DNA of 64,000 nucleotides from Occultella kanbiaonis (GCF_009708215.1 NZ_CP046175.1:4588001-4652000), one strand, 5' to 3'; counted from the first letter of the stretch, positions 1 to 8,713 are shown. Notes: generated by a model from the sequence alone, not told the origin. Numbers and translations: made by a program.

Positions 1-25
1 GCCCCAGCGACACCACGGTGCCCCG

Positions 26-253
26 GTGAGCAGCAACCGCCCGGACGGGTTCTCCTACCGCGAGGTGGGTGCCGAGGTGCGGATCACCCACCACGGCCAC
101 CACGCCACGACCCTGCGCGGTGGTCGGGCCGCCGAGTTCCTGCGAGAGGTCGAGTTCGGCGATCCCCAGGAACTGATGGCCCGGGTGACCGGGAACTACA
201 AGCACGGCAACGAACGCACCGCGCGCAACCACCCGCGCAACCGGAGCCGCTGA
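26..253 (+). CDS. Small conserved actinobacterial protein of unknown function
   Basis: A 75-residue basic, soluble protein with no signal peptide or membrane segment. It contains His-rich stretches (ITHHGHHATTLRGGRA) and a very basic C-terminus (GNYKHGNERTARNHPRNRSR). I recall this layout from short actinobacterial proteins of unknown function, but no role is established. The chosen GTG has no clear Shine-Dalgarno sequence and the reading frame stays open to the left edge of the window, so the true start may lie outside. No function is proposed. Confidence 0.6.
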   Translation: MSSNRPDGFSYREVGAEVRITHHGHHATTLRGGRAAEFLREVEFGDPQELMARVTGNYKHGNERTARNHPRNRSR

Positions 254-342
254 GGCCACCTCCCGCCGGCGTCGACCTCCGCGTCGACCACCTCACGCCT
301 GCGGCCGGCGACGTCACCGTGCGACCCAGCACCCCGCCGTCG

Positions 343-762
343 TCAGCTCGGACCGAGGTCTGCGGAGTACCAGAGCTGCGGTTCGATCCGGACCAGGAGC
401 GGCACCCCGAACCCTGCCGCCATCTCGACGTACGCGGCCGCGCCGTCGCCCAGGTAGCGGCGTGCGATCGCGAGGTGTTCGTCTTCGGTCGCCTCCCTGG
501 ACTCGGTGACCGGGCCCTCCACGCTCACGTACCGCACCCGCGGCGCGGACTGTTCGGCCAGCAGCGAGAACCGCCCGGCGGCCTCGATCAGGCGTGTCTT
601 GACCGAGTCCGCGGGGGTCACCACCCACAGCGACCCGCCGGGCTCGTAGCCGTACCAGACCGGCACCACGAGCGGTCCGCGGTCCGGACCGGCGCCCACG
701 GCGAGCGCGCCGATGTGGGGCTGGGCCAGGAACTCCTGACGTTCGGTCTCCGGCAGTCCCAT
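343..762 (-). CDS. Pyridoxamine 5'-phosphate oxidase-fold (PNPOx-like) protein
   Basis: A 139-residue cytosolic protein resembling the single-domain split-barrel flavin/F420-binding proteins of actinobacteria. It has the usual N-terminal pattern (a short helix, then an 'IGALAV' strand), the LVVPVWYGYEPGG strand-turn, VVTPADSVKTRLIEAAGRFSL, and a 'VRYVSVEGPV' strand. Family members bind FMN, heme or F420 and often reduce small molecules; the cofactor cannot be read from the sequence. The ATG is preceded by AGGAG at good spacing. It is divergent from the acyl-CoA dehydrogenase gene, with about 210 bp between them that must hold both promoters. Confidence 0.8.
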   Translation of the reverse strand: MGLPETERQEFLAQPHIGALAVGAGPDRGPLVVPVWYGYEPGGSLWVVTPADSVKTRLIEAAGRFSLLAEQSAPRVRYVSVEGPVTESREATEDEHLAIARRYLGDGAAAYVEMAAGFGVPLLVRIEPQLWYSADLGPS

Positions 763-972
763 GCTGTCTCCTATCGATCGGTGGTGCTGCGGACGTTATC
801 CGCGACCGCCGACATGGCCGGCACCCTCCGCCCGCCCGGCCGACCGCGCCGCGGTGGCTGCCCCCTCCCGCTAGCTCGCCGGTCCCGGCAGCGGCCGCCG
901 CTGCCGAAAACCGGCGGACGCGGTCGAACCGGTGGAGACTGGAGCCAGGTAGGTGTTCGCAGGGAGGCGATC

Positions 973-2889
973 ATGACGGACCAACCGGTAGTCACCGAGC
1001 GCGAGGCCAGGGCCGTGGCCGAGCAGGCCCGGCCGAGCGAGTGGACCATGGAGTCGTTCGCCAAGGATCTCTACCTCGGCCAGTTCCGCCCGGACCGGAT
1101 CTGGCCGCGGCCGCCCGAGGACCCCGAACGCGAGGCCCGTGGCGATCAGTTCCTGGCCGATCTGGACGCCCACCTGCGAGAGCATCTGGACGGTCAGCGG
1201 ATCGAGACCGAGGACCGGATCTCCGACGAGGACCTTGCCGGACTGACCGGGCTCGGCGTGTTCGGCATCAAGATCCCGACCCGCTACGGCGGGCTCGGGC
1301 TCAGCCAGGTGCACTACAACCGGGCGCTGATGCTGCTCGGGACCGTGCACCCGAGCCTGGGCGCACTGATCTCGGCGCACCAGTCCATCGGGGTGCCCGA
1401 GCCGGTGAAGCAGTTCGGCAACCCCGAGCAGAAGGAGCAGTACCTGCGCCGGTGCGCCGAGGGGGCGATCTCCGCGTTCCTGCTCACGGAACCGGATGTC
1501 GGGTCGGACCCGGCCCGGCTGCAGACCGCCGCCACCCGCACTCCCGAGGGCGACTACCTGCTCGACGGTGTGAAGCTGTGGACGACGAACGGCGTCCTCG
1601 CCGAACTGCTGGTGGTGATGGCGAGGGTCGCCCCGCACGCCGACGGCAAGGGCGGGATCACGGCGTTCGTGGTGGAGGCGGACGCCCCGGGCATCACCGT
1701 CGAGCGCCGGAACACGTTCATGGGACTGAAGGGGCTCGAGAACGGATTGACCCGGTTCCACCAGGTGCGGGTGCCCGCCGGCGCGGTGATCGGCCGTGAG
1801 GGTCAGGGCCTGAAGATCGCGCTCACCACGCTGAACACGGGGCGGCTGTCCATCCCGGCGTTGTGCGTCGCGGCGAGCAAGTGGTCGCTCAAGATCGCCC
1901 GCGAGTGGGCGCTCGAGCGGGTGCAGTGGGGCCGGCCGGTCGGCCGGCACCCGGCCATCGCCCACCAGCTCGCGTTCATGGCCGCGACCACCTACGCCGA
2001 GGAGGCGATGGTCGAGATCGCCGGCGAGCTCTCCGACTCCGGCGGCGCCGACATCCGGATCGAGGCCGCGCTCGCCAAGCTCTGGTGCTCCGAGATGGCC
2101 TGGCAGGTCGCGGACCGGCTCGTGCAGATCCGGGGCGGGCGCGGGTACGAGACGTCCGCGTCCCTTGCCGCCCGCGGCGAACGGGCGGTGCCCGCCGAGC
2201 AGGTGCTGCGGGACCTGCGGATCAACCGGATCTTCGAGGGCTCCAGCGAGATCATGCACCTGCTGATCGCCCGGGAGGCCGTGGACGCGCACCTGTCCGT
2301 GGCCGGCCGGCTCATCGACCCGGACGCGGACCTGTCGGCCAAGGCCGAGGCGGCCAAGGCGGCGGCCGGCTTCTACGCCGGCTGGTTGCCGCGCCTGCTC
2401 GTCGGCCCTGGGGACTCCCCCACCTCCTACGCCGACCTCGGCCCGCTCGCCGGGAACCTGCGGTTCGTGGAGCGCACGTCGCGGCGGCTGGCCCGGTCGA
2501 CGTTCTACGGGATGGCCCGCTGGCAGGGTGGCCTCGAGCACAAGCAGGGCTTCCTCGCGCGGATCGTCGACATCGGGGCGGAACTGTTCGCGATGACGGC
2601 CGTGTGCGCGCACGCCTCACGGCACGGCGGCGGGGCCGGGCCCGGCTCCCCGCAGGCCCTGGCGGACGCGTTCTGCCGCCAGTCGAGGCTGCGGGTGGCC
2701 GGGCTGCTGCGAGCCCTGTGGGTGAACACCGACGGCCCCGACGAGACCCTCGCTTCCGACGTGCTCGAGGGCCGCTACTCCTGGGCCGAGGCCGGCATCA
2801 TCGATGCCTCCGAGGGCACCGGCCCGTGGATCGCCGAGGCCACCCCGGGCCCGTCGGCACGGGAGTCGGTGGCCCGCCGGTACCGCTGA
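973..2889 (+). CDS. Acyl-CoA dehydrogenase family protein (FadE-like)
   Basis: A 638-residue FAD-dependent dehydrogenase that should introduce the alpha-beta double bond into an acyl-CoA in beta-oxidation or a related pathway. Family landmarks are present in order: N-terminal helical domain, the FLLTEPDVGSDPA segment of the flavin-contacting middle domain, WTTNG, RGGRGYETS and FEGSSEIMHLL near residues 421-431. About 200 further residues follow, longer than the usual 380-400 residue enzymes, so this belongs to the long FadE subgroup with an extra C-terminal helical region. The open frame continues far upstream, but the ATG used here has AGGGAGG 5-6 bases before it and begins the recognisable protein. 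The acyl substrate is unknown. Confidence 0.88.
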   Translation: MTDQPVVTEREARAVAEQARPSEWTMESFAKDLYLGQFRPDRIWPRPPEDPEREARGDQFLADLDAHLREHLDGQRIETEDRISDEDLAGLTGLGVFGIKIPTRYGGLGLSQVHYNRALMLLGTVHPSLGALISAHQSIGVPEPVKQFGNPEQKEQYLRRCAEGAISAFLLTEPDVGSDPARLQTAATRTPEGDYLLDGVKLWTTNGVLAELLVVMARVAPHADGKGGITAFVVEADAPGITVERRNTFMGLKGLENGLTRFHQVRVPAGAVIGREGQGLKIALTTLNTGRLSIPALCVAASKWSLKIAREWALERVQWGRPVGRHPAIAHQLAFMAATTYAEEAMVEIAGELSDSGGADIRIEAALAKLWCSEMAWQVADRLVQIRGGRGYETSASLAARGERAVPAEQVLRDLRINRIFEGSSEIMHLLIAREAVDAHLSVAGRLIDPDADLSAKAEAAKAAAGFYAGWLPRLLVGPGDSPTSYADLGPLAGNLRFVERTSRRLARSTFYGMARWQGGLEHKQGFLARIVDIGAELFAMTAVCAHASRHGGGAGPGSPQALADAFCRQSRLRVAGLLRALWVNTDGPDETLASDVLEGRYSWAEAGIIDASEGTGPWIAEATPGPSARESVARRYR

Positions 2890-2939
2890 GCTCCCTGTAA
2901 ACTGTCCCCATCACCCTGCGCAGCTCTGGCGCGAGCATC

Positions 2940-2984
2940 AGTGGTGTGATTCCGACGCACTGGGTGCCTCGGAATCGCACCACT
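2940..2984. repeat. Palindromic element, copy 1 (21-bp arms)
   Basis: Near-perfect inverted repeat with arms of 21 bp (2940-2960 and 2964-2984), two mismatches and a 3-base loop. The core is TGTGATTCCGACGCAC against its complement. It lies between the convergent ends of the acyl-CoA dehydrogenase and the S9 peptidase genes. There is no T-run, so it may act as a terminator, but it shares its core with a second palindrome about 105 bp further on and looks like a dispersed repeat. Confidence 0.7.
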
Positions 2985-3044
2985 GCGAGGCAGGCAAGGG
3001 GCGACCACGCCCCGAACGCTCCGCCCACCGACCCGTCCTGTTTT

Positions 3045-3083
3045 GGTGCGATTCCGACGTACCGGGTACGTCGGAACCGCACC
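3045..3083. repeat. Palindromic element, copy 2 (19-bp arms)
   Basis: Inverted repeat with 19-bp arms (3045-3063 and 3065-3083), one mismatch (a possible G-U pair) and a one-base centre. The left arm GGTGCGATTCCGACG is nearly the same as that of the preceding palindrome, so the two are copies of one element in the same convergent intergenic region. Confidence 0.7.
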
Positions 3084-3112
3084 GCTCCCGTGAATGTGGC
3101 GGCCGGGCCCAC

Positions 3113-5155
3113 CTAGCCCACCGGCGCCTCCACCGGCAGGTGCTTGGCCCACCACGCGAGGATGTGCTCGAACCGCGCGATGCGGTGCTTGGGCTGGCCG
3201 GACCGGCTCAGTTCGTGCCCCTCCCCCGGGAACAACAGGAACTCGGTCTCGACCCCACGCCGCTTGAGCCCCACGTACCAACGCTGCCCCTGCTCGACCG
3301 GGCACCGCCAGTCCTGCTCGGAGTGGATCACGAGGGTGGGCGTGCGGACCTTGTCCAGGTGCGCCATCGGACTCTGCGCGGCGACCGCCGTCGGGTCGTC
3401 GCCGAGGTAGCGCCGCCCGAAGAACCAGCCGATGTCGCTCGAGCCCTCGAAGCTCACCGGGTCCAGGAAGCCGCGCTCCACGATCGCGGCCACGAACCGG
3501 TCCGTGCGCGTGGTCAGCCAGGCCGTCAGGTACCCGCCGTAGGACCCACCGAGCACGCCCACGCGGTCGGCGTCGAGGGTGGGGTCGGCGGCCAGGGCGG
3601 CGTCGAGGAAGGCGAGCACGTCGGCGGTGTCCCGGTCACCGAACGCACCGGTGATCGCCCGGCCGTGCTCCTGCCCGTACCCGGAGGAGCCGCGCGGGTT
3701 GCAGAACACGACGGCGTACCCGGCCGCCGCGTACACCTGCACCTCGTCGAAGAACGTCGGGGTGTACTGGGCGTGCGGGCCGCCGTGGATGAGCAGCAGC
3801 ACCGGGTGCGGGCCAGGACCTGACGGCGTCACCACCCAGCCGTGCACGGGGTAGCCGTCGTCGCTCGTGGCCTCCAGCTCGACCGGCTCGAGCACCCCCG
3901 CCTCGGTCCGCAGCCGGGCGGAGAGGTCGCTGACCCGGCCCGGGCTCTCGCCCTCGACGAGCCAGAGGTCGCCGACACTGTCGACGGCGGTCGCGGCCAG
4001 CAGGATCTGGGCACCGTCGTCGCTGATGTCGGCGCCGGTGACCTCAGCGGCGCCCTCGAAGACGGGCGTCAGCTCACCGTCGGCCCAGCGCACGAGCTCG
4101 GTGGTGCCGCGCCGTTCACGGGTGAGCAGTACCCCGCCGTCGACGGCGAGGAACACCGTGCCGCCGAGGCTCTCGGTGACCGGGTCGGTCAGGCCCTCCA
4201 GGTCGGTGATCGTGGCCCCGTCCCAGCGCCCGCGGTACAGGGCCGCCGAGCGGCCGATGAAGTCCATGTCGTCGTCACCGAGGTCGGCCCGCAGCAGCCA
4301 GACGGCGTCGTCGTCGAACAGGACGGCGCCGACGTTACCGGGGCCGACGTCGAGCACCCGCGCCGCGGACGTATCAGCCGCGTCGTGGTGGACCAGCTCG
4401 GGCACGAGCGCGTCCGCGACCCCGCGCAGCACGAGCAGCCCAGCACCGTCCGGCGTCCACACCGGGCTCCGGTGGTCCTGGGCGGCCGAGGTGACCTGCA
4501 CCGGCTCGACCCCCGCCGTCGCCAACCGGCCGGGCACCGCGGCGCCCGCGGCGCCGTCGGTGCCCTTCGCACCGGACCCCTTCGAATCGGAAGCCTGCCC
4601 CACGGACGGAAGGTCCGCCGTCGGGTCCGGCACAGCCGGCACGTCGATCACGAACACGTGTTGCGGCCGGTCTCCGTAGAAGCCGATGCCGTCGTTGCGG
4701 TAGGTGAACGTGGTGATGTGCCGGGGCGGTTCGGCGCCGGGACCGACCTTCTCGTCGGTGCCGTACCGGCCGGCCTCGGGCACCCGGGCGGTGTAGGCGA
4801 TCCGCTGGGAGTCCGGGGAGAACACCGGCCGGCCGGAGATCCCGGTCGGGTGGTCGGTGAGCAGCCGTGGTTCGCCGCCGCCGGTGGCCATGACCGCGAG
4901 CTGCGGCTTGCCGCCCTCGGGGGCACGCACGAACGCGAGCCACTGCCCGTCCGGGGAGATGACGGGCTCGGAGTCCTTGGCGCCGTGCGTGAACGGACGC
5001 AGTGCGCCGGACGGCAGGTCGTGGCGCCACAGCGCGGACCGGTAGGAGTCGTCCTCGACGTCGGTGCGGGTCAGCGCGACCACCGCCCAGGTGCCGTCGG
5101 GGTGCAGGGTCGGGGTGCCGGGTCGGGTGTACAGGCTCAGGTGTTCGGGACGCAT
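3113..5155 (-). CDS. S9 family prolyl-oligopeptidase-like serine peptidase
   Basis: A 680-residue protein with an N-terminal beta-propeller built from WD40/TolB-like repeats (for example ISPDGQWLAFVR and FSPDSQRIAYTAR) and a C-terminal alpha/beta-hydrolase domain. The catalytic triad is visible: Ser538 in GGSYGGY, Asp615 in SEQDWRCP and His647 in GEGHELSR. The architecture matches acylaminoacyl-peptidase/dipeptidyl-peptidase enzymes, which cleave short peptides. No signal peptide is seen, so it is likely cytosolic. A low-complexity insert rich in Gly, Ala and Ser lies around residues 180-215 between propeller blades. The ATG start has no obvious Shine-Dalgarno sequence. Confidence 0.9.
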   Translation of the reverse strand: MRPEHLSLYTRPGTPTLHPDGTWAVVALTRTDVEDDSYRSALWRHDLPSGALRPFTHGAKDSEPVISPDGQWLAFVRAPEGGKPQLAVMATGGGEPRLLTDHPTGISGRPVFSPDSQRIAYTARVPEAGRYGTDEKVGPGAEPPRHITTFTYRNDGIGFYGDRPQHVFVIDVPAVPDPTADLPSVGQASDSKGSGAKGTDGAAGAAVPGRLATAGVEPVQVTSAAQDHRSPVWTPDGAGLLVLRGVADALVPELVHHDAADTSAARVLDVGPGNVGAVLFDDDAVWLLRADLGDDDMDFIGRSAALYRGRWDGATITDLEGLTDPVTESLGGTVFLAVDGGVLLTRERRGTTELVRWADGELTPVFEGAAEVTGADISDDGAQILLAATAVDSVGDLWLVEGESPGRVSDLSARLRTEAGVLEPVELEATSDDGYPVHGWVVTPSGPGPHPVLLLIHGGPHAQYTPTFFDEVQVYAAAGYAVVFCNPRGSSGYGQEHGRAITGAFGDRDTADVLAFLDAALAADPTLDADRVGVLGGSYGGYLTAWLTTRTDRFVAAIVERGFLDPVSFEGSSDIGWFFGRRYLGDDPTAVAAQSPMAHLDKVRTPTLVIHSEQDWRCPVEQGQRWYVGLKRRGVETEFLLFPGEGHELSRSGQPKHRIARFEHILAWWAKHLPVEAPVG

Positions 5156-5236
5156 GTCGCGAGCCTATTCCCGCCCGCGGACCGAATCCGAATGGGACGA
5201 TCGATGGCACCACCATCACCGACGGGGAGGTCGAGT

Positions 5237-6268
5237 GTGAGTGCGGAGCAGCCGGTGCCGGCGCGGCAGGATGACGTCGGCGAGCACGACGACGATCTGG
5301 TCACCGAGGAGGTCGTCGAATTCGACGACGGCGTGGAGTACGTCCCGCCGCCGGCGCCACCGGGTGAGCGCGAACCCGGGCCGAAGTGGGTCACGCCGCT
5401 GCCCGTGGGGGTGCGGGCCACCTCGAACTTCGGCCCTCGCGGCGGGATCCTGCACGCGGGCGACGACTACGCCCCGCCCAAGCCCGCCCAGCAGGGCATC
5501 CCGGTGTTCGCGATCGCCGACGGCGTGGTGGTCGCGGCCAAGGTCAAGGCGCTGAAGGGCCACTCCGGCAACGGCGTGCTGATCGACCACGGCGGCAAGG
5601 TCCGGTCCTACTACGGCCACCTCGCGTCGTTCAAGGTCGGCGCCACGCAGCGGGTGCGCGCCGGGCAGCAGGTGGGCGTGATGGGCCACACCGGCAACGT
5701 CAAGCCCTCCGGTGCCGCCGGCACCCACCTGCACCTGGGGGTCCTGGTCGGTGGCGCCTTCACCGACCCGTCCGTGTTCCTCTCGGCGCGCGGGGTGAGG
5801 ATCGGCAGTTCGGCCACCCACGACACCGGCCCGATCACGCCCAAGACCCAGGGGCAGCCGAGACCGAAGGGCCACGACCCCGCGGTGGAGAAGATCATGC
5901 GGAACGCCCTGATCCCGCTCGGCTACTACCGGGGCCGGCCCGACGGTGTTGCCGGGGACCTGTACCGGGCGGCCGTCAGCGCCTATCAGCGGGCGCAGCG
6001 CTGGCCCAAGGGCGGGCTGCCGGCGCAGGGCTCCTGGGACGCGCGCACGCAGGCCCACTTCGGCTGGACGAGAACGCTCCAGGCCGCGCTGAACGGGTGG
6101 GCGGGTGCCGATCTCGCCGTCGACGGGGACTACCTCGCCAGGACCGCGGCTCGCGTCCTGGAGGTCATGACCCGCAACCACGGCGGCGCCTACCCGGCCA
6201 CGGCCCGGGTCGACGGCGAGCCCGGGCCGGTCTTCTGCAGGATGCTCGGGATCGGCGCGCATCCCTGA
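5237..6268 (+). CDS. M23 (LytM) metallopeptidase with C-terminal PG-binding-like region
   Basis: A 343-residue protein predicted to cut peptidoglycan cross-bridges. An acidic N-terminus (residues 1-45, many Asp and Glu) is followed by a LytM domain whose zinc ligands are visible: His73 and Asp77 in LHAGDDY and His164/His166 in GTHLHLGV. After about residue 190 comes a region with PG-binding-like phrasing (LGYYRGRPDGVAG, AYQRAQRW) and a tail resembling endolysin C-termini. GTG is preferred because GGGGAGG sits 6 bases upstream; an in-frame ATG 33 bases earlier lacks one. No signal peptide is present, which is unusual for a wall hydrolase and recalls phage lysins, although no phage genes are nearby. 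Confidence 0.82.
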   Translation: MSAEQPVPARQDDVGEHDDDLVTEEVVEFDDGVEYVPPPAPPGEREPGPKWVTPLPVGVRATSNFGPRGGILHAGDDYAPPKPAQQGIPVFAIADGVVVAAKVKALKGHSGNGVLIDHGGKVRSYYGHLASFKVGATQRVRAGQQVGVMGHTGNVKPSGAAGTHLHLGVLVGGAFTDPSVFLSARGVRIGSSATHDTGPITPKTQGQPRPKGHDPAVEKIMRNALIPLGYYRGRPDGVAGDLYRAAVSAYQRAQRWPKGGLPAQGSWDARTQAHFGWTRTLQAALNGWAGADLAVDGDYLARTAARVLEVMTRNHGGAYPATARVDGEPGPVFCRMLGIGAHP

Positions 6269-6380
6269 GGCGGGGCAACGCCGCACGTGACCCGCCCAGG
6301 GTCCCGGGGCACGTCAGGCTCGACGCCGTCGAGTCACGACGAGCCTTGACGCGGAGGAGCCACTCCTCGCGCAGTCGACC

Positions 6381-6400
6381 CTCCGGCGGACCCGCCGGAG
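6381..6400 (-). terminator. Hairpin directly downstream of tRNA-Thr
   Basis: Perfect 9-bp inverted repeat CTCCGGCGG/CCGCCGGAG with a 2-base loop, starting one base after the 3' CCA of the tRNA gene on the minus strand. A T-run is not seen, as is common in high-GC actinobacteria. Confidence 0.5.
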
Positions 6401-6401
6401 C

Positions 6402-6477
6402 TGGAGCCACCTGTCGGATTCGAACCGACGACCGTCCGCTTACAAGGCGGGTGCTCTACCAGCTGAGCTAAGGTGGC
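6402..6477 (-). tRNA. tRNA-Thr (anticodon TGT)
   Basis: Cloverleaf read on the minus strand. The acceptor stem is GCCACCT paired with AGGTGGC, the D arm is GCTC/GAGC, and the anticodon loop is CTTGTAA, giving anticodon TGT. The T arm is GTCGG-TTCGAAT-CCGAC. The discriminator base is T and the CCA end is encoded. The top anticodon-stem pair is a C-A mismatch; the other four pairs are intact. It decodes ACA and, by wobble, ACG. Confidence 0.95.
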
Positions 6478-6547
6478 GCGCCCTCACGGGCTCCGGACGA
6501 GTCTGCCAGAGTCCGTCAGGGGCTGACCAAACGAGTTCCGGCTTCCC

Positions 6548-7339
6548 TCACGCCCCGCCGGCCGCGGCCTCGATCGCCTCACGGAGCACGCCGGGCTCCG
6601 TCCAGGTCACGTCCAGGACCTCGCCGTCGAGCAGGACCTGCGGGGTGGACCGGTTGCCGGTGTCCCGCTCCATCTGGTTCGTGGCGGCCTGGACCCACTC
6701 CGGGTACTGGCCGTCGGTGAACGTGTCGATGGCGTCCTGCGGCACGTCCACGTCCGCGGCGATCTCGGCGAGCTGGTCGTCCGAGAGCGCCACGATCTCC
6801 TGCTCCTGGAACGCGAACACAGCGTCGATGAACGCCACGAACTGTTCTGGGGCGTAGTTCGCGACCGCCGCGGCGGCGATCGCGGACCGCTGCGAGGCAC
6901 CGGCCGCGCCGGGGTCCACGATCGCGACCGGGTGGTAGACCACGGTCAGGTCGCCGGCCTCGCGCAGCTCGGTGAGGTCGGCGGCGTTGACCGCCTCGAA
7001 CTCGACGCAGTGCGGGCACATGAAGTCGAGGTAGACGTTCAGTACCGGGGCACCATCGTTGGCGGTGCCCGCGGCGCCGTCGGCACCGACGCTGATCCCG
7101 CCGTGCAGGTCGGAGTTCGCCGGTCGCACCTCGACGTCCTCGAGGTAGGACTTGTTCGCCTGCTGGGCGATCAGGATCCCGGCAGCCACGATCAGCGCGA
7201 CGAGGGCCACCGCGCCCGCGATCAGGATGGCGCGGGTGCGCCGCTCCTTCTTCGCCTGCTCGGCCCGGATCCGCTCCGCCTCCGCCCGGGCGCGGTCCCG
7301 GGCGGAGGCAGCCGTGGCCTTGCTCGACCGCGACGCCAT
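6548..7339 (-). CDS. Membrane-anchored DsbA-like thioredoxin-fold protein (CPHC)
   Basis: A 263-residue protein. A charged cytoplasmic N-terminus (residues 1-35, rich in Arg, Lys and Glu) precedes one transmembrane helix (about 37-59). An extracytoplasmic thioredoxin-like domain of the DsbA/MdmA-type family follows, with the redox motif CPHC at Cys108-Cys111 in YLDFMCPHCVEF and the cis-Pro loop STPQVLLDG near the C-terminus. It probably makes or shuffles disulfides in exported proteins. It begins 4 bp after its upstream paralogue and is co-transcribed with it; longer in-frame starts would run into that gene, so the ATG was chosen by spacing. Confidence 0.88.
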   Translation of the reverse strand: MASRSSKATAASARDRARAEAERIRAEQAKKERRTRAILIAGAVALVALIVAAGILIAQQANKSYLEDVEVRPANSDLHGGISVGADGAAGTANDGAPVLNVYLDFMCPHCVEFEAVNAADLTELREAGDLTVVYHPVAIVDPGAAGASQRSAIAAAAVANYAPEQFVAFIDAVFAFQEQEIVALSDDQLAEIAADVDVPQDAIDTFTDGQYPEWVQAATNQMERDTGNRSTPQVLLDGEVLDVTWTEPGVLREAIEAAAGGA

Positions 7340-7343
7340 GGCG

Positions 7344-8132
7344 TCAGGCGGCGTCGGTGACGGCGGCCAGGAACGCGCCCGGCTCCGTCCAGTTGCCGGT
7401 CCAGTCCTGGCCGTCGATGTGGATCGTCGGGGTGCCGCTGACGCCGTCGCGTTGCGACTGCTGGGTGGCCACACCGACCCAGTCGGTGTAGGTGCCGGCG
7501 GCGAGGGAGTCGGCGACCTCCTGGGACACACCCGCCTCGACGGCGAGCGCGACGATCTCCTCGTCGGTCAGGCCCGGGCCGCCCTCGGCCGGCTGGTTCG
7601 CGAAGAGGGCCTCGGCGAACGGCAGGGCCATGGCCGGCTCGGCCGCCGAGACGGTCGCGAACGCGTTCGCGGCGCGGGTGGAGTACATGGTGCCCGCCGA
7701 CGCGTTGTCCAGATTCGCGAGCGGGTGGTAGGTGATGGTCGCCGTGCCGTCCGCGGCCAGCGAGGCCACGTCCTCGCCGTTGACCTGCTCGAACTGACCG
7801 CAGTAGGGGCACAGGAAGTCGAGGTAGATGTCGACCTCCACGGCGCCCTCGTTCGGGCTGCCGGCGCCCTCGGCGCCGATCGGGATGCCGCCGTGCAGGT
7901 TCGAACCCGCCGGGACCTCACCCTCGAAGTCCGAGAGCAGGGTGCGCCCTGCGGCCTGGTAGATGAAGAAGCCGGCGGTCGCGATCAGCGCGATCACGAG
8001 TACGACGGCGCCGATGAGGATGCCGCGGTTGCGCTTCTCGCGCTTGGCCGCCTGCTCGCGCAGACGGGCCGCCTCGAGTCGGGCCGCCTCGCGGCGCTCC
8101 TCGCGGGTCGCCTTGGGGGTGTTCGCTGCCAT
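7344..8132 (-). CDS. Membrane-anchored DsbA-like thioredoxin-fold protein (CPYC)
   Basis: A 262-residue paralogue of the next gene with the same layout: basic coiled N-terminus, one transmembrane helix (about 37-59) and an outer thioredoxin fold with CPYC at Cys108-Cys111 (YLDFLCPYCGQF) and cis-Pro loop SGTPTIHIDG. The shared phrases NLHGGIPIGA and SDLHGGISVGA, and cysteines at the same residue numbers, show a tandem duplication. The different central dipeptide (PY against PH) suggests different redox potentials, possibly one oxidase and one isomerase-like partner; this is inference. It is the first gene of the pair. Confidence 0.88.
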   Translation of the reverse strand: MAANTPKATREERREAARLEAARLREQAAKREKRNRGILIGAVVLVIALIATAGFFIYQAAGRTLLSDFEGEVPAGSNLHGGIPIGAEGAGSPNEGAVEVDIYLDFLCPYCGQFEQVNGEDVASLAADGTATITYHPLANLDNASAGTMYSTRAANAFATVSAAEPAMALPFAEALFANQPAEGGPGLTDEEIVALAVEAGVSQEVADSLAAGTYTDWVGVATQQSQRDGVSGTPTIHIDGQDWTGNWTEPGAFLAAVTDAA

Positions 8133-8215
8133 GGGAGTCGTCCTTGTCCTGGGTGCGCGGCGTCTGGCCGCTGCGGGTGCTGAAGGCGTGCTGGTCGGCT
8201 GCGGTTACCGCGCGC

Positions 8216-8713
8216 CTACGCACACACCGGCGGACCGCGGCGCAGCACCTGCCGGGACGGACGATCGGCGGCCACGGAACTGGCCAGCCAGTCGACGAAC
8301 ACCTGCCCGACGGCGGGGGTCGCCCTGGGTCGTTCGGGTCGCTGCGAGCGCAGCAACCTCGCGATGCCGTCACGGACCGCGGCCACGGCCCTCGCCAGCC
8401 AGTGCCCGACGGCGACGGCGGCCAGGTTCGCCAGCACGGCGGTCGCGGCGAGTGCGGCGAACACCCCGAGCAGGGTGGCCGTGTGCGGCCCGAAGCCCAG
8501 GTATCCGGTGGGACAGTCCGCGACCCCGCGCATCTGCGCCACGTTCTGCGCGACGAACCCGATCAGGCCGGTGCCGCGCACGCACTCGCTCGCGCGCAGC
8601 AGTGCGGTGAAGCCGGCGGTCAGTGCCGGCCAGGCAAGCACGGTGGCGACGAGGAGGGCAGGGGACGTCGGGCGCGCGAGTGCGCGCACACGTTCGCTCC
8701 AGCCACCGGTCAC
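8216..8713 (-). CDS. Small multi-pass membrane protein of unknown function
   Basis: A 165-residue protein with about three hydrophobic segments: roughly residues 18-40 (PALLVATVLAWPALTAGFTA), 48-60 weakly, and 78-105 (TATLLGVFAALAATAVLANL). The C-terminus is basic and Arg/Pro-rich and probably cytosolic. Two Cys (ECVRG and DCPTG) lie in the loop between hydrophobic segments, possibly outside the membrane, which is interesting beside the thioredoxin-fold pair. No family recognised. The ATG lacks a strong ribosome-binding site. Confidence 0.6.
   Translation of the reverse strand: MTGGWSERVRALARPTSPALLVATVLAWPALTAGFTALLRASECVRGTGLIGFVAQNVAQMRGVADCPTGYLGFGPHTATLLGVFAALAATAVLANLAAVAVGHWLARAVAAVRDGIARLLRSQRPERPRATPAVGQVFVDWLASSVAADRPSRQVLRRGPPVCA

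Noticed and set aside
3842-5236. Upstream in-frame extension of the M23 endopeptidase
   Set aside because: It is antisense to the S9 peptidase and has no domain; the start was set at the GTG with a good ribosome-binding site.
6402-6477. tRNA-Thr as an island attachment site
   Set aside because: Flanking genes are ordinary housekeeping-type genes and no partial tRNA copy was noticed in the window.
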